NCBI GenBank assembly: GCA_963575745.1
Contig: CAUYUJ010000936.1
Span: forward strand, 559,677 to 581,722
Source: Prorocentrum cordatum
Taxonomy: Eukaryota; Sar; Dinophyceae; Prorocentrales; Prorocentraceae
Direction of reading: 5' to 3'
Length of the DNA stretch: 22,046 nucleotides
Made by a program: the position numbers and the translations under genes. The notes under the pieces were generated by a model, which saw nothing but the letters and a program-made list of their open reading frames with translations, ran no database searches and was not told the DNA's origin. Numbering within the stretch: the stretch's first letter is position 1; every line of letters starts with the position of its first letter. Positions 14,178-22,046 of this stretch are shown piece after piece.

Positions 14178-14458
14178 AGGAGGAGGAGGAGGAGGAGGAG
14201 GAGAAGGAGGAGGAGGAGGAGGAGGAGGAGGAGGAGGAGGAGGGGAGGAGGGAGGAGGAGGAGGAGGAGGAGGAGGAGGAGGAGGAGGAGGAGGAGGAGG
14301 AGGAGGACGACGACGACGGGGAGGACGACGACGAGGAGGAGGAGGGGGAGGGGGAGGAGGGGGAGGAGGAGGACGAGGAGGAGGAGGAGGAGGACGACGA
14401 CGACGACGACGAGGACGACGACGAGGAGGAGGCGGAGGACGACGAGGAGGAGGAGGAG
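14178..14458. repeat. (GGA)n tract with GAC interspersions
   Basis: GGA units with blocks of GAC (GACGACGACGAC) in the second half, unlike the other tracts, which vary by GGGA. Poly-Glu/Asp frames through it are artefacts of the unit. Confidence 0.95.
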
Positions 14459-14697
14459 CGATGTGATAGTAGCGCCTTGCGCGCTTGTGATCGGCCCCCG
14501 CGCGGCCCCCAACAACACCGCGCACCAGAGGTCTCGCCCAGGGTCGCTCCTGCGTTCAAGGGAGGAAACAAAACACCCGGACCCGACAATCGGCGTTCAC
14601 TGAACGGCCTCTGGAGTTTTCGAAGCAGCCCTGCCCTGTTCGATTCCTTTTTCCGGGTGCATTCAGTGAACGGCCTCGCGTGTCGGGGTGATTGTCC

Positions 14698-14881
14698 CAG
14701 ACGACGTCCTCATTGTTTCAGCACGGCGCCCCCAGAAGTCCCGAAACTTTCCCTGGGACCGGCTCTTCGTCCTGAGTCGTGTTTTGACGGCCCCCAAAGG
14801 CCCGGCGAGGGCCTCCCGACGTCGAAAACGGCCCAGAACCCACAGTCCTGATTTTTGTGTACGACGTGATCATGTCGGGGG
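14698..14881 (-). repeat. Dispersed repeat R1, inverted copy
   Basis: The reverse complement aligns with 15588-15757 along most of its length. Shared blocks in order include GAyCrCGTCG, ACAAAAATCAGGAC, TTTTCG, TCGGGAGGCCCTCGCCG, GGGGCCGTC, GGTCCC, GGGAAAG and GGACTTC. Both copies allow a similar short peptide on corresponding strands, so a decayed coding origin cannot be excluded. Confidence 0.65.
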
Positions 14882-15587
14882 TTCTGAGGCTGGATCTGCT
14901 GCGCCCTGCTGCGCGCGCCCGGCCCCAGCGGGGGGGGGGGCCCGGGCCGAGGCCTGCCGGGGCGCCCGCGCGCGGGGCGCGGGGCCGACGGGGCCCCCGC
15001 GGCCCTGCTCCTGCTTGGCGGCGCGCAGAAGGGGGGGGGGGGGGCAGGGGGAGGGGGGAGGGCTTCTCAGAAGGAGGCCGCTTCTCGGGAGGGAGCATTC
15101 TCCCCCCCTCGCACACAGACGGGGGCCAGGGCCAGTGCGGCGGCCAGTAGTCTCCTCCTCGGCTGCTGGTCGCCCTGCCTGGCTCTGTTTTTTTGACTCC
15201 CGCTGGGCTTTGCGTGGCCGGATTCTCCCACACCTTCAACTACTTTCTCGCGCGTCGCGCGAGGGCGGCTAGGCGTCGTATAGCCTGCTCGCCTTCAACA
15301 CCTAACTACCTACTAGGAGGCCGCTTCTCAGAAAGCTCCGGCCTGAATCACATCTGCAGAAGGGCCCGCGCCCTCTGAGAGGCAGGGGTGCTCTTAGGAT
15401 TATACGAGGCCTTCCCCCCTCCAACCTCCCCCCTTTGCGCGTGGCTGGCCTGCCGCGCGGGGGTGGGGGGGCGCGCCGCCTCCGCGCCGCCGCGGCCGCC
15501 CCGGCTCGGAGCACCTCGGAGCCTCGGGGTCCCGCCTCTTCGAGGAGCAGCAAGTCGCCACCCTCCAGGTTTAAGTTGGGCATGTCC
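14882..15587. other. GC-rich spacer between the two R1 copies
   Basis: About 700 bases without a supported gene. It contains G runs (14931-14941, 15030-15060), GGAGGCCGCTTCTC in two direct copies (near 15071 and 15318), and the second copy of the hairpin repeat at 15241-15267. Together with the R1 arms it could be one larger inverted-repeat unit of about 1.06 kb. Confidence 0.4.
15241..15267 (+). repeat. Hairpin repeat, copy 2
   Basis: TACTTTCTCG and CGAGGGCG flank CGCGTCGCG, giving the palindrome CTCGCGCGTCGCGCGAG. Copy 1 at 4581-4607 has GCCTCCGGC in the same place. The outer bases are identical, and the inner stem differs but still pairs. Confidence 0.5.
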
Positions 15588-15757
15588 CTCCCCAGACACG
15601 ATCGCGTCGATAACAAAAATCAGGACAGGAGGTTTTCGGCCGTTCTCGGCCTCGGGAGGCCCTCGCCGAGTCTCGGGGCCGTCCAAAAAAATCAGGATGG
15701 TCCCGGGGAAAGGTCCGGACTTCCAGGGACCCCGTATTGACAAACAAAAACAAGACG
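15588..15757 (+). repeat. Dispersed repeat R1, direct copy
   Basis: The partner of 14698-14881 in opposite orientation; see the block list there. A shorter related fragment with CCTCGGGGCTGTC followed by an A-rich stretch and TTCTGGG lies near 16648-16692. Confidence 0.65.
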
Positions 15758-16115
15758 TTGCAGGTCTGGATCTACAGAAAGACGATTCAAAGATAGGCAA
15801 GACATAGTCCGGAGACTACATGTTGTTTCGATTCGATCATGTTTGAATGTGTTGTTGGTCGTTTTTACAGCTTTCTTCTACAAGCCGCCCCCCGACCTAA
15901 CACCAGGTTCGCGCGGCGTTGGCGCGCCAGCGACGCCGGCGAAGGCGTTCAAGGTTGAGTTCTGCGGCGCGGAAGCACCGATGGGCAGGTAGCGCCATTG
16001 CGCCCGGTTGGAGTCAACCCTGAGCAATCGCGGCCGCGATCGATTCAAGGTTGAACGATCGTCTCGGCGTCAAGAACCTTTGCGCGCGCCAGCGCTGCAC
16101 GATCTTACCGTAACT
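15758..16115. other. Unassigned sequence with a TAGTCCGGAGACTA hairpin
   Basis: No gene is supported in about 360 bases. TAGTC and GACTA pair around CGGA near 15807. A close variant, TAGTCTGGGGACTA, sits in the core of the MITE-like element at 13311, and TTTCGA follows both. This may be a decayed fragment of that family. Confidence 0.35.
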
Positions 16116-16251
16116 TTCCCAACCCAGCCCGAAGGCCCTAACGCGCCTGCCATTCCGAGCGGGCGGGTCGTCGGGGACCGTTGGAAAGACACATATATGG
16201 AACCCGTACCCCCCTCGACCAGAAATGTGTGTCTTCGGGTTGGGTTGGGAA
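16116..16251. mobile_element. 136-bp terminal-inverted-repeat element, copy B
   Basis: The ends TTCCCAACCCAGCCCGAAG (16116-16134) and the complement at 16233-16251 pair at 18 of 19 positions. The inner right half shares ATATGGAACCCGTACCCCC and CTTCGGGTTGGGTTGG with copy A at 1338-1480. The left interior differs more between the copies. It has no coding capacity. Confidence 0.58.
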
Positions 16252-16824
16252 TGGTCTGGCAGGCAGCCGCAAGACTAGCTGTTTTCTTGTTCAAACAGAA
16301 AAAAACCATGTTCCCCAACGCCCCCCCCCCTGCCCTGGGCATGGAGGGAGGGCACAATTTGGCGTTCGGCCTGGGCTGGGGTGCTTCGGTGGGTGGTGAC
16401 GTGTTGATCCTCCAGCCCTGAGTGAGCCGCGATGGCCTCGCAGCAGGAGCTGCTGGCGCGGCACCTGCGCGCGCAGGGCGCGCCGCGCGCGGCGGCGTGG
16501 CTGGCTGGCCGAGGCGCGGCAGGCTTGCCCGCCGCGTCGCAGGCGGGCGAGGCCGCAGGGCGGCATTTCGCCGTGGCGCCGCAGAGGCGCGGCTGGGCTC
16601 CCACGGGCCCAGACCCCCTCGCGCTGCGCATGAATCACGACGGGGGGCCCTTTTCCCGGGCCTCGGGGCTGTCAAACAAAGATTCTGGGTGAAAAAAGTT
16701 GCTCCCGTCGAGATCTCTGGGGGTCGACGCGGTGGCAAAAAAACATGGCGTCGGGGCTCTGGGCGCCCAGGCCTCTCCAACGATCCGATGGTTTCAGTGC
16801 CAGCCTGTTTGCGCCTCGGTGTGG
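16252..16824. other. Mostly unassigned sequence
   Basis: Apart from the weak ORF at 16432-16692 and an R1-like fragment near 16648-16692, nothing is recognised in about 570 bases. Confidence 0.35.
16432..16692 (+). CDS. Possible orphan exon or small ORF, function unknown
   Basis: An 86-residue frame begins with GCGATGGCC, a favourable eukaryotic start context. Its first ~43 codons have a gene-like pattern (CAG GAG CTG CTG GCG CGG CAC CTG) encoding an Ala/Arg/Leu-rich, helix-prone peptide that starts MASQQELLARHLRAQ. After about 16560 the pattern is lost and the frame runs into the R1-like fragment, so only the first part could be a real exon. No family is recognised. In such GC-rich DNA it may equally be chance. 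Confidence 0.22.
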   Translation: MASQQELLARHLRAQGAPRAAAWLAGRGAAGLPAASQAGEAAGRHFAVAPQRRGWAPTGPDPLALRMNHDGGPFSRASGLSNKDSG

Positions 16825-16931
16825 GCCTGCGGGTCCCGTCATCGGGCCCAGGGCCACCAGAGATGGATGCGGGGCGAAGAGCTGCCCCTGGGGAGTGGGT
16901 CGGGACCTCTTTGGGCTGCGCATCGAAGGGA
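16825..16931 (+). repeat. Empty relative of the copia target repeat
   Basis: It aligns with 4883-4962 joined to 12157-12185, with no insertion. At the insertion point the empty copy reads GGTCG (16898-16902) where the occupied copy has GGCAT/GGTAT. The last 26 bases (16906-16931) are identical to 12160-12185, and a GGA tract follows in both places. Confidence 0.8.
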
Positions 16932-17072
16932 GGACGGAGGAGGAGGAGGAGGAGGAGGAGGGGGAGGAGGAGGAGGAGGAGGAGGAAAAGGAGGAGGAGG
17001 AGGAGGAGGAGGAGGAGGAGGGGGAGGAGGGGGAAAAGGAGGAGGAGGAGGAGGAACAAGAAGAGGAGGAAC
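16928..17072. repeat. (GGA)n tract
   Basis: GGA units with GGGGGA, AAAAGGA and AACAAGAA interruptions. Purine-only on the plus strand except for single bases. Confidence 0.95.
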
Positions 17073-17670
17073 AATGGACCACCTGGGCCTGGGGATGGAA
17101 AAACATCCGATCGGCAGACGTCTGGAGGGCGGCGGCGGTGGGCAACGGTCACGCGCGGCGAGCACGGGGTGTCAGAGAAGGGCCGGTGGAGACAACGGTA
17201 GGTGGCCTTCGGGGGAGGGGGGCGGGCTCGTCGCCACAGCTGGACGCAGCTCGGGGAGCTGGTGCGATTGGGCCCCTGGACGAGCCCGGGCGCCGTTTTT
17301 GAGCGCACGCTGTCTCAGCTCGCCGTCCTCCGAGGGTGGTAGACACACGTGCCGGCTGCGCCGACGGCCACGCGTGGTGAGCGCACTGGGCGGGCCACAG
17401 GTCGGCTCCCGCGCCCGGCTCCGCAGTTCAGGCCTGGCTCGGGCGTTGCGTACTGGGCGGGGGGGGGGGCATGCACACGGGTGCACCCTTTGTGCGCTGC
17501 AGGGCCCTGAAGGGGCCCCCGAGGGCCCAAAAGGGGCGCGAAAGGTGCAGGTTTCTTCGCCCCTCCCCCCATCGCCCCCCCCCGTCGCCCCCCCCCATTC
17601 TTGGGCAACGCCCAGTTGACTCCAGATGGACGGCTTGCGGAGGCACGAGCTCCGCGGCGGCGGGTGCCAG
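17073..17670. other. Unassigned GC-rich sequence
   Basis: About 600 bases with no supported gene. G runs (17459-17468) and C runs (17573-17596) occur. No repeat family was matched. Confidence 0.35.
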
Positions 17671-17675
17671 CCTTA

Positions 17676-17917
17676 GCGGGCCCTGGAAACGACAGGGCCG
17701 TTTTTGTACCGGTTCCGTTTTGCCGTTTTCTTTTGCCGGTTCCGACGCCGTGTTTTTACTGGTTCCGTCGCCGTTTTTTGACCGGTTCCGGCTCAGGTTC
17801 CAATCCTGGAGCCGTTTTTTGCCGTTTCCGGTCGCCTTTTATGGCCGTTTCCATTTTCAAGGTACATTTTATTTTGGAAACGGTGAAAAAAACGGCCCTG
17901 CCGTTCGCGGGGCCCAC
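17676..17917. mobile_element. 242-bp inverted-repeat element with internal GGTTCCG...CCGTTTTT repeats
   Basis: The ends 17676-17705 and 17888-17917 are inverted and agree at about 25 of 30 positions, including CAGGGCCGTTTTT and its complement. The interior has several degenerate ~26-bp units of the form GGTTCCG...GCCGTTTTTT between about 17708 and 17850. GCCAG occurs outside both ends (17666-17670 and 17920-17924) as a possible but weak target duplication. There is no coding capacity. Confidence 0.45.
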
Positions 17918-18072
17918 AAGCCAGGGGAGTCGCAAGCCCTCGGCCCCGCCCTCCCCGCCCCGCGGGGGGACGAGGTCGCCAGGGAGCGGCTCGCCATTGG
18001 CGCCGCAGAGGTCCGCTGGGGTGAGAGCCCCTGACATGGCCCCAAGCGGGAGCGGGGCCCCCGGGCCTCGTA

Positions 18073-18206
18073 CTCCTCCTCCTCCTCCTCCTCCTCCTCC
18101 TCCTCCTCCTCCTCCTCCTCCTCCTCCTCCTCCTCCTCGTCCTCCTCCTCCTCTTCTTCCTCCTCCTCCTCCTCCTCCTCCTCCTCCTCCTCCTCTCCTC
18201 CTCCTG
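18073..18206. repeat. (TCC)n tract
   Basis: A nearly pure TCC run with a few TCG/TCT changes. It forms the left arm of a second TCC-spacer-GGA arrangement with 18351-18506. Confidence 0.97.
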
Positions 18207-18350
18207 CGGGGGCCCCCCAAGCGGCCCGCAGTGAGAGGGCCCGGCCGCCAAGCCTCGGCGGCGCGCACGAGGGGGGGGGGGGCGGGCGGGCGAGGGGGGG
18301 GGGGGGCGTCTGAGAGGGCAGGGCTCTGCTCAGGAGGGCTCGGAGGCCCA

Positions 18351-18506
18351 GGGAGGAGGAGGAGGAGGAGGAGGAGAGGAGGAGGAGGAGGAGGAGGAGG
18401 AGGAGGGCGGAGGAGGAGGAGGAGGAGGAGGAGGAGGAGGAGGAGAGAGGAGGAGGAGGAGGAGGAGGAGGAGGAGGAGGAGGAGGAGGAGGAGGAGGAG
18501 GAGGAA
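18351..18506. repeat. (GGA)n tract
   Basis: GGA units with GAGA and GGC interruptions, complementary to the TCC tract 145 bases upstream. Confidence 0.97.
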
Positions 18507-18802
18507 AGGCGTTGCCCTAATCGAACGGGGCGCGGCGCCCCACCACCGCGGCCGCGCGCCCCGCCAGGGCGACCCCGCGCGTCCGCCGCGCGATAGGCGG
18601 ACCGCCTCGCCCGCAGGGCCTGCCCCCAACGGGGCTGCAGCGGGACAGCCGACGCTTGGCCGAGGGCCGTGGCCCGAGGCCGCACGGCCTCCGCCAGGCC
18701 GAGCCCGCCTGGCACCGCAGGTTGAGAAGGCTACGTGCTGCTGACCGCACGGTGCTACGTGTACGTGCAGCTGCCGAGCGTCTTCGGCAGCATCATTCAG
18801 CC
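18507..18802 (+). other. Leader region of the LINE-like element, 5' boundary unknown
   Basis: About 295 bases between the GGA tract and the first ATG of the next ORF. The frame is open through here without an ATG. A perfect 8-bp hairpin, GCTGCCGA (18770-18777) and TCGGCAGC (18784-18791) with a 6-nt loop, lies 11 bases before the ATG. No promoter or element end can be placed. Confidence 0.4.
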
Positions 18803-20680
18803 ATGGGAGGTTGGAAACGTTCGAAGCGCAGCACCACCAATGGAAGTTCTTTCTGGTATTGTAAGCAGTGCGGCACCGCCTATCAGCAGAATGGTGCTAA
18901 GAGAACGACATCACGTGGGAAGTCCAAGCAGGATGCTCGAGACAGATCGGCAAGCCGCAAGAGAAGAGAAGGTCCTGTTCGTAAAGTCATCAATGAAATA
19001 GGGCCGATGCATCCAAATCTTGCCAGGGTTGCCGAATCGTGGATCCCACCGCCGCCGCCCGAGGAAAAAGAAAGAGTTAAGGAGTACAAGCAGAAGCAGT
19101 GGAAGAGAATATACCAATTGGCGGAGCTAATCATTTCTCTCAAGGCCGCAGGCAAGTCAGCCGCCATCGAGACCACGGAGGTCTCTGTTTTGAAGGCAGC
19201 CATATTGCAGCTTTTGCCTCAGGCCGAGCAGCAGAAGTCAATCAGTAAGAGAGCAGAGATATTGAAGGATAAGATACAAAGAGTTGAGAAGCAGCTTGGT
19301 GAGTTAGTAAATGAAAGAGATGACTTGCACAAACAATACAATGTGGCGAAAGAGCAGCTCAGTGCATTTGATCAGGACCAGCACAAGCATCTCTCGGCCG
19401 ACATGGGTTCTCATATGCAAGTTGATCAAGTCAATGTGCCTGCTCGGCCGCCACCGCCACCACCTCAGGCGCCGCAGCGCAGGAGTGACCAGGGGACAGC
19501 GGCTGGTGTGGCCCGCCCCCCACCCCCGCCCCCCCCCCCTCCCTCGGAGGGGTTGGGCAAGGGTAAAATCAATGCATTGTCGCAGATCACCGCCTCGCTG
19601 CAACAGATATTGGATCAGCAGAAAAGTCAAGCAGCTCAGATCCATGCACAACAGCAGGAGTCTCAAATGCAGGCTATGAAGCTGCAATTTCTATTTGCAC
19701 AGTTTGGCGCTTCGAATGGGCAGATTGAGATCCCTCAGACCCAGGCATCGCCGAACGAACATCAACGAGCTGCTCCAATACATCAATCGCAGCCACAGAC
19801 GATACCGTCGCAGACACAGATGCCGACGCCTGTGGCTACATCAGCCCCTAGGCCTCCCATGCCCATTCCGTCTCAGTCACAGATGCCAAAGGATGTTGCT
19901 GCGGCTGCAGCTCAGCAGTGCCCTGTTTCGGAGACATCTGCCACGGACACCTTCGACGCTGGCGATTACTACGCCAAGATGCAGGAGGAGCAGCACCGCA
20001 GAGATCAGCAAGACTTTGTCGAAGCCCAAGCTGAGGATGAGCAGAGGCGCATTGATGAAGAAGCAGAGGAACTTTTTTGCGATGGATACCATGCGGAGTT
20101 CAACTTCAGTCAGGAGGCGGAGTTCCATCGCCAGTTCGAAGTTGATCAGCAAGCGAGGGCAGCAGCGCAGTTTGAAGAGGAGCAACGCAACATCAATGAG
20201 GAAGCTGCTGCTAAGTTGGAGGGTGTTCCTCCCCCTCCACCGCCGCTCTCATGTGCGCAGCCGACGGCATCTCCTTCACACTGGTATTCATCCTCATCAT
20301 GCGGCATCCCTGGCACCTCACAGCCCTGTGGCCCCCAAGTTGTACCACAGCAGTTCGACCTGACCGCGCAGGATGCCAAGACGGAGGAGCGCAAGGGCTC
20401 TTCCACTCGTAGCAGGTCAGATGGAGGCCGTGCCGAACGCCTTCGTCGTGGCAAACCTGACGACCTTGGCAACTCAGAGGAGGTACGTCGGGAGGCAGGT
20501 TTTCACATCCCAGGCGTGGCGCACGGAGGAGGCTGGCATCAGCTGGGTCTCCAGAGGTGCAGCATCAGCGCGCTGTGCATTTTGCCCCAGCGCTGGAGTT
20601 GCACACTTACATCGACGAGATTGGGGACTCCGTCGGTGAGAATTCAAGCAGGTCACATCTACATGAAGCAGCGGGTGTAG
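18803..20680 (+). CDS. ORF1-type protein of a LINE-like element: CxxC, coiled coil, Pro- and Gln-rich
   Basis: 625 residues from ATG 18803 (GCCATGGGA, a good start context); no earlier ATG exists in this frame after the GGA tract. It starts with a basic region and a WYCKQC motif (C20, C23), then a helical segment, a probable coiled coil (~148-190), a proline-rich stretch (~213-250), a Gln-rich helix (~260-300), a Gln/Pro/Thr linker and an Asp/Glu/Gln/Ala-rich charged helix (~440-520). Such RNA-binding plus oligomerising proteins precede the enzyme ORF in many LINEs, which is why that role is inferred; no RRM or CCHC is seen. Codon use is less GC3-rich than in the copia element, pointing to a different history. 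The last ~70 residues (after about 20461) overlap another open frame and look non-coding, so the true end may be a junction with that frame. Confidence 0.65.
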   Translation: MGGWKRSKRSTTNGSSFWYCKQCGTAYQQNGAKRTTSRGKSKQDARDRSASRKRREGPVRKVINEIGPMHPNLARVAESWIPPPPPEEKERVKEYKQKQWKRIYQLAELIISLKAAGKSAAIETTEVSVLKAAILQLLPQAEQQKSISKRAEILKDKIQRVEKQLGELVNERDDLHKQYNVAKEQLSAFDQDQHKHLSADMGSHMQVDQVNVPARPPPPPPQAPQRRSDQGTAAGVARPPPPPPPPPSEGLGKGKINALSQITASLQQILDQQKSQAAQIHAQQQESQMQAMKLQFLFAQFGASNGQIEIPQTQASPNEHQRAAPIHQSQPQTIPSQTQMPTPVATSAPRPPMPIPSQSQMPKDVAAAAAQQCPVSETSATDTFDAGDYYAKMQEEQHRRDQQDFVEAQAEDEQRRIDEEAEELFCDGYHAEFNFSQEAEFHRQFEVDQQARAAAQFEEEQRNINEEAAAKLEGVPPPPPPLSCAQPTASPSHWYSSSSCGIPGTSQPCGPQVVPQQFDLTAQDAKTEERKGSSTRSRSDGGRAERLRRGKPDDLGNSEEVRREAGFHIPGVAHGGGWHQLGLQRCSISALCILPQRWSCTLTSTRLGTPSVRIQAGHIYMKQRV

Positions 20681-22046
20681 GTGTGAGTATTGACCGCTCT
20701 AGTCAATCAGGCATGCTTAGTGTTGAATTTACTCATGAGCCTAGCGGCACGCACTGCTCAGCGTACCAAGCTCCTCAAAGGGGCGCCAGGGGGTACCGAC
20801 CGTCGGCCGCGGCCTTCGGCACGCACTGCCCAGCGCCCCCATCGAGGCAGCGCATGTGCGCCAGAGGGTACCGTCCGCCAGGCAGTCAACGGCATCGCCA
20901 AGAGGCTTTGGGGTGCCCGCCCACGTTGCAGTCGTCTTCCCCAGCGCCATCGGGCGGAGCGAGAGGAGCATTCACGGTCGACATCTACAATTGCATGTTC
21001 GGCCGCAACGAGAATTCATTGAATTTATTTCAGATAGGCGATTTGGCGAGGGTTAGTGCTGTGGCCTCACAGCACCATGCTGGCATGGAGATCGACAGCC
21101 CCAACGCGCACGTTGATCATACAGTTTCGCAGCCAGCTACGGCAGCAAATTGTCAAGTTAAGCATGTCCCTACATTACCAGAGTTGTTTGATCAGGTACA
21201 GTGGCGGTTACAGCTCTCGTGGGACTACCGTGGTATGCTATTGCATCCGTTTGCTGACTTGGCCCTGCGCATGCACCCTCCCCGTCCAAGCACGGACCAG
21301 GCCACGCATCACGTTTATACAGACGCATCTCTGTACTCCAAGTCTCCCGAGCTGGCGGCGTTCGCGCTGGCCCACGTCACGCAGGACTCCACGGGGTTTG
21401 CGTGCCAGGGCTATGTGGCGGCACGAGCGGCGACATCTCACTCCTTCGACAACATGGCCGAGCAGACCCACAGCACCGAGGTTGAACTTTTGGGCGCTGT
21501 CTGGGCGGCTATCTTTTCTCTTCAGTTGCCCTTCGATGAGCAGGTGTACATCATCTGCGACAATATGGCGGCGGTCGACAAGGCTTTGAGTCGGGTGCGC
21601 TTGGTTTCTGAGTTGGACAAGATGGCGGCCACTGTTCCCAGAGATGTGCAGTGTGTGCGTCCGATATCAGTGGTGCAGGAACCAGGTCACCAGGACTACC
21701 CATGGAACGAAGCAGTCGACTCGATATCCAGGCACTTTACTAAAGAATCCACTGTGCCACCAGATCTACCGCAGGTTCCACGTCAAGCACTGAGGTATAC
21801 GGTAGATGCAGAGTGGCAGTTTACAAGGTTTTTAAATCCGACGACATCACCGTATCCGTGCTTCTTGGAAGATGGTTTTCACTTCGAGGTGCACAAACAG
21901 AAGGTACTGCAGTCCGATAATCAGGGAGAAGGCGAAATGGCAGTCCTGCGCGCACCTACTCGTATTAACTATAAGATTGCGACCTTCAACAATGTTACGA
22001 CATGCTCTGGTGATGATGATGAAGGTCCCGACAAATCGGTCCACAA
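20461..22046 (+). CDS. LINE-like ORF2, partial: RNase H followed by start of AP-endonuclease domain
   Basis: Open from 20461 (after a TGA at 20458) to the window end; the first ATG is at 20713. Coding character is clear from about 20580. A Ser/Pro/Gly-rich part (~20640-21000) precedes the RNase H domain (~21300-21740). All catalytic positions of an RNase HI fold are present: Asp in HVYTDASL (codon 21322), Glu in TEVELLGAVWAA (21484), Asp in VYIICDNMAA (21559), and the closing PGHQDYPWNEAVD with His at 21688 and Asp at 21718. At 21964 the sequence INYKIATFNN matches the first strand of exonuclease/endonuclease/phosphatase domains, with the Asn that helps bind metal at 21988. Reverse transcriptase presumably follows outside the window. 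RNase H before the endonuclease is not the usual LINE order. How it is joined to the preceding ORF is unresolved. Confidence 0.75.

Noticed and set aside
14147-14851. Acidic Glu/Asp-rich protein-like frame
   Set aside because: It comes from the GGA/GAC tract; an acidic nuclear protein was considered, but the flanking parts fall into the R1 repeat and show no homology.
1-22046. CRISPR array or prokaryotic defence system
   Set aside because: There are no regularly spaced identical repeats with unique spacers; the tandem repeats are microsatellites or contiguous duplications, and the elements are eukaryotic.

Overview
The window looks like repeat-rich intergenic DNA of a dinoflagellate nuclear genome. 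It is GC-rich, has no bacterial gene organisation (no Shine-Dalgarno-led operons), and carries a Ty1/copia element of the kind abundant in dinoflagellates, a LINE-type element, and many long (GGA)n/(TCC)n tracts. No host housekeeping gene, rRNA, convincing tRNA or CRISPR array was found. The dinoflagellate assignment is an inference from element type and composition; no species is claimed.

Layout. Positions 1-4960 hold low-complexity and repeat DNA: a partial inverted-repeat element at the left edge, a ~343-bp tandem duplication of degenerate decamers, a 143-bp terminal-inverted-repeat element, three GGA/TCC tracts and a ~147-bp tandem repeat. Positions 4963-12151 are a nearly complete 7189-bp Ty1/copia retrotransposon. 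Its two 138-bp LTRs differ at one base, and a 5-bp target duplication (GGCAT/GGTAT) flanks it. It inserted into a repeat whose unoccupied relative lies at about 16825-16931 in the same window. Positions 12157-18802 return to repeat DNA: five GGA/TCC tracts, a 200-bp MITE-like element with 9-bp target duplications, a second copy of the 143-bp family, an inverted pair of ~175-bp repeats, and a 242-bp inverted-repeat element. From 18803 to the right edge is the 5' part of a LINE-like element: a coiled-coil/proline-rich ORF, then an open frame with an RNase H domain followed by the first residues of an AP-type endonuclease domain, cut by the window end.

How the copia genes work together. ORF1 encodes Gag with a CCHC zinc knuckle plus an aspartic protease. 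Four bases before its stop codon ends a G GGT TTT heptamer, a textbook -1 ribosomal-frameshift motif. It leads exactly into an open frame carrying a domain that resembles a cytosine-C5 methyltransferase (SPPCGPLS motif), an unusual cargo between protease and integrase. A one-base shift leads on to integrase (DD35E) and reverse transcriptase (HVDD). The RNase H domain is broken by another one-base shift. A separate 215-aa ORF of unknown function lies between RNase H and the 3' LTR. The copy is young by its LTRs but, read literally, not fully intact.

Most other long open frames, including all poly-Glu/Arg/Gly/Ser/Pro/Leu ones, are by-products of stop-poor repeats and are not annotated as genes.
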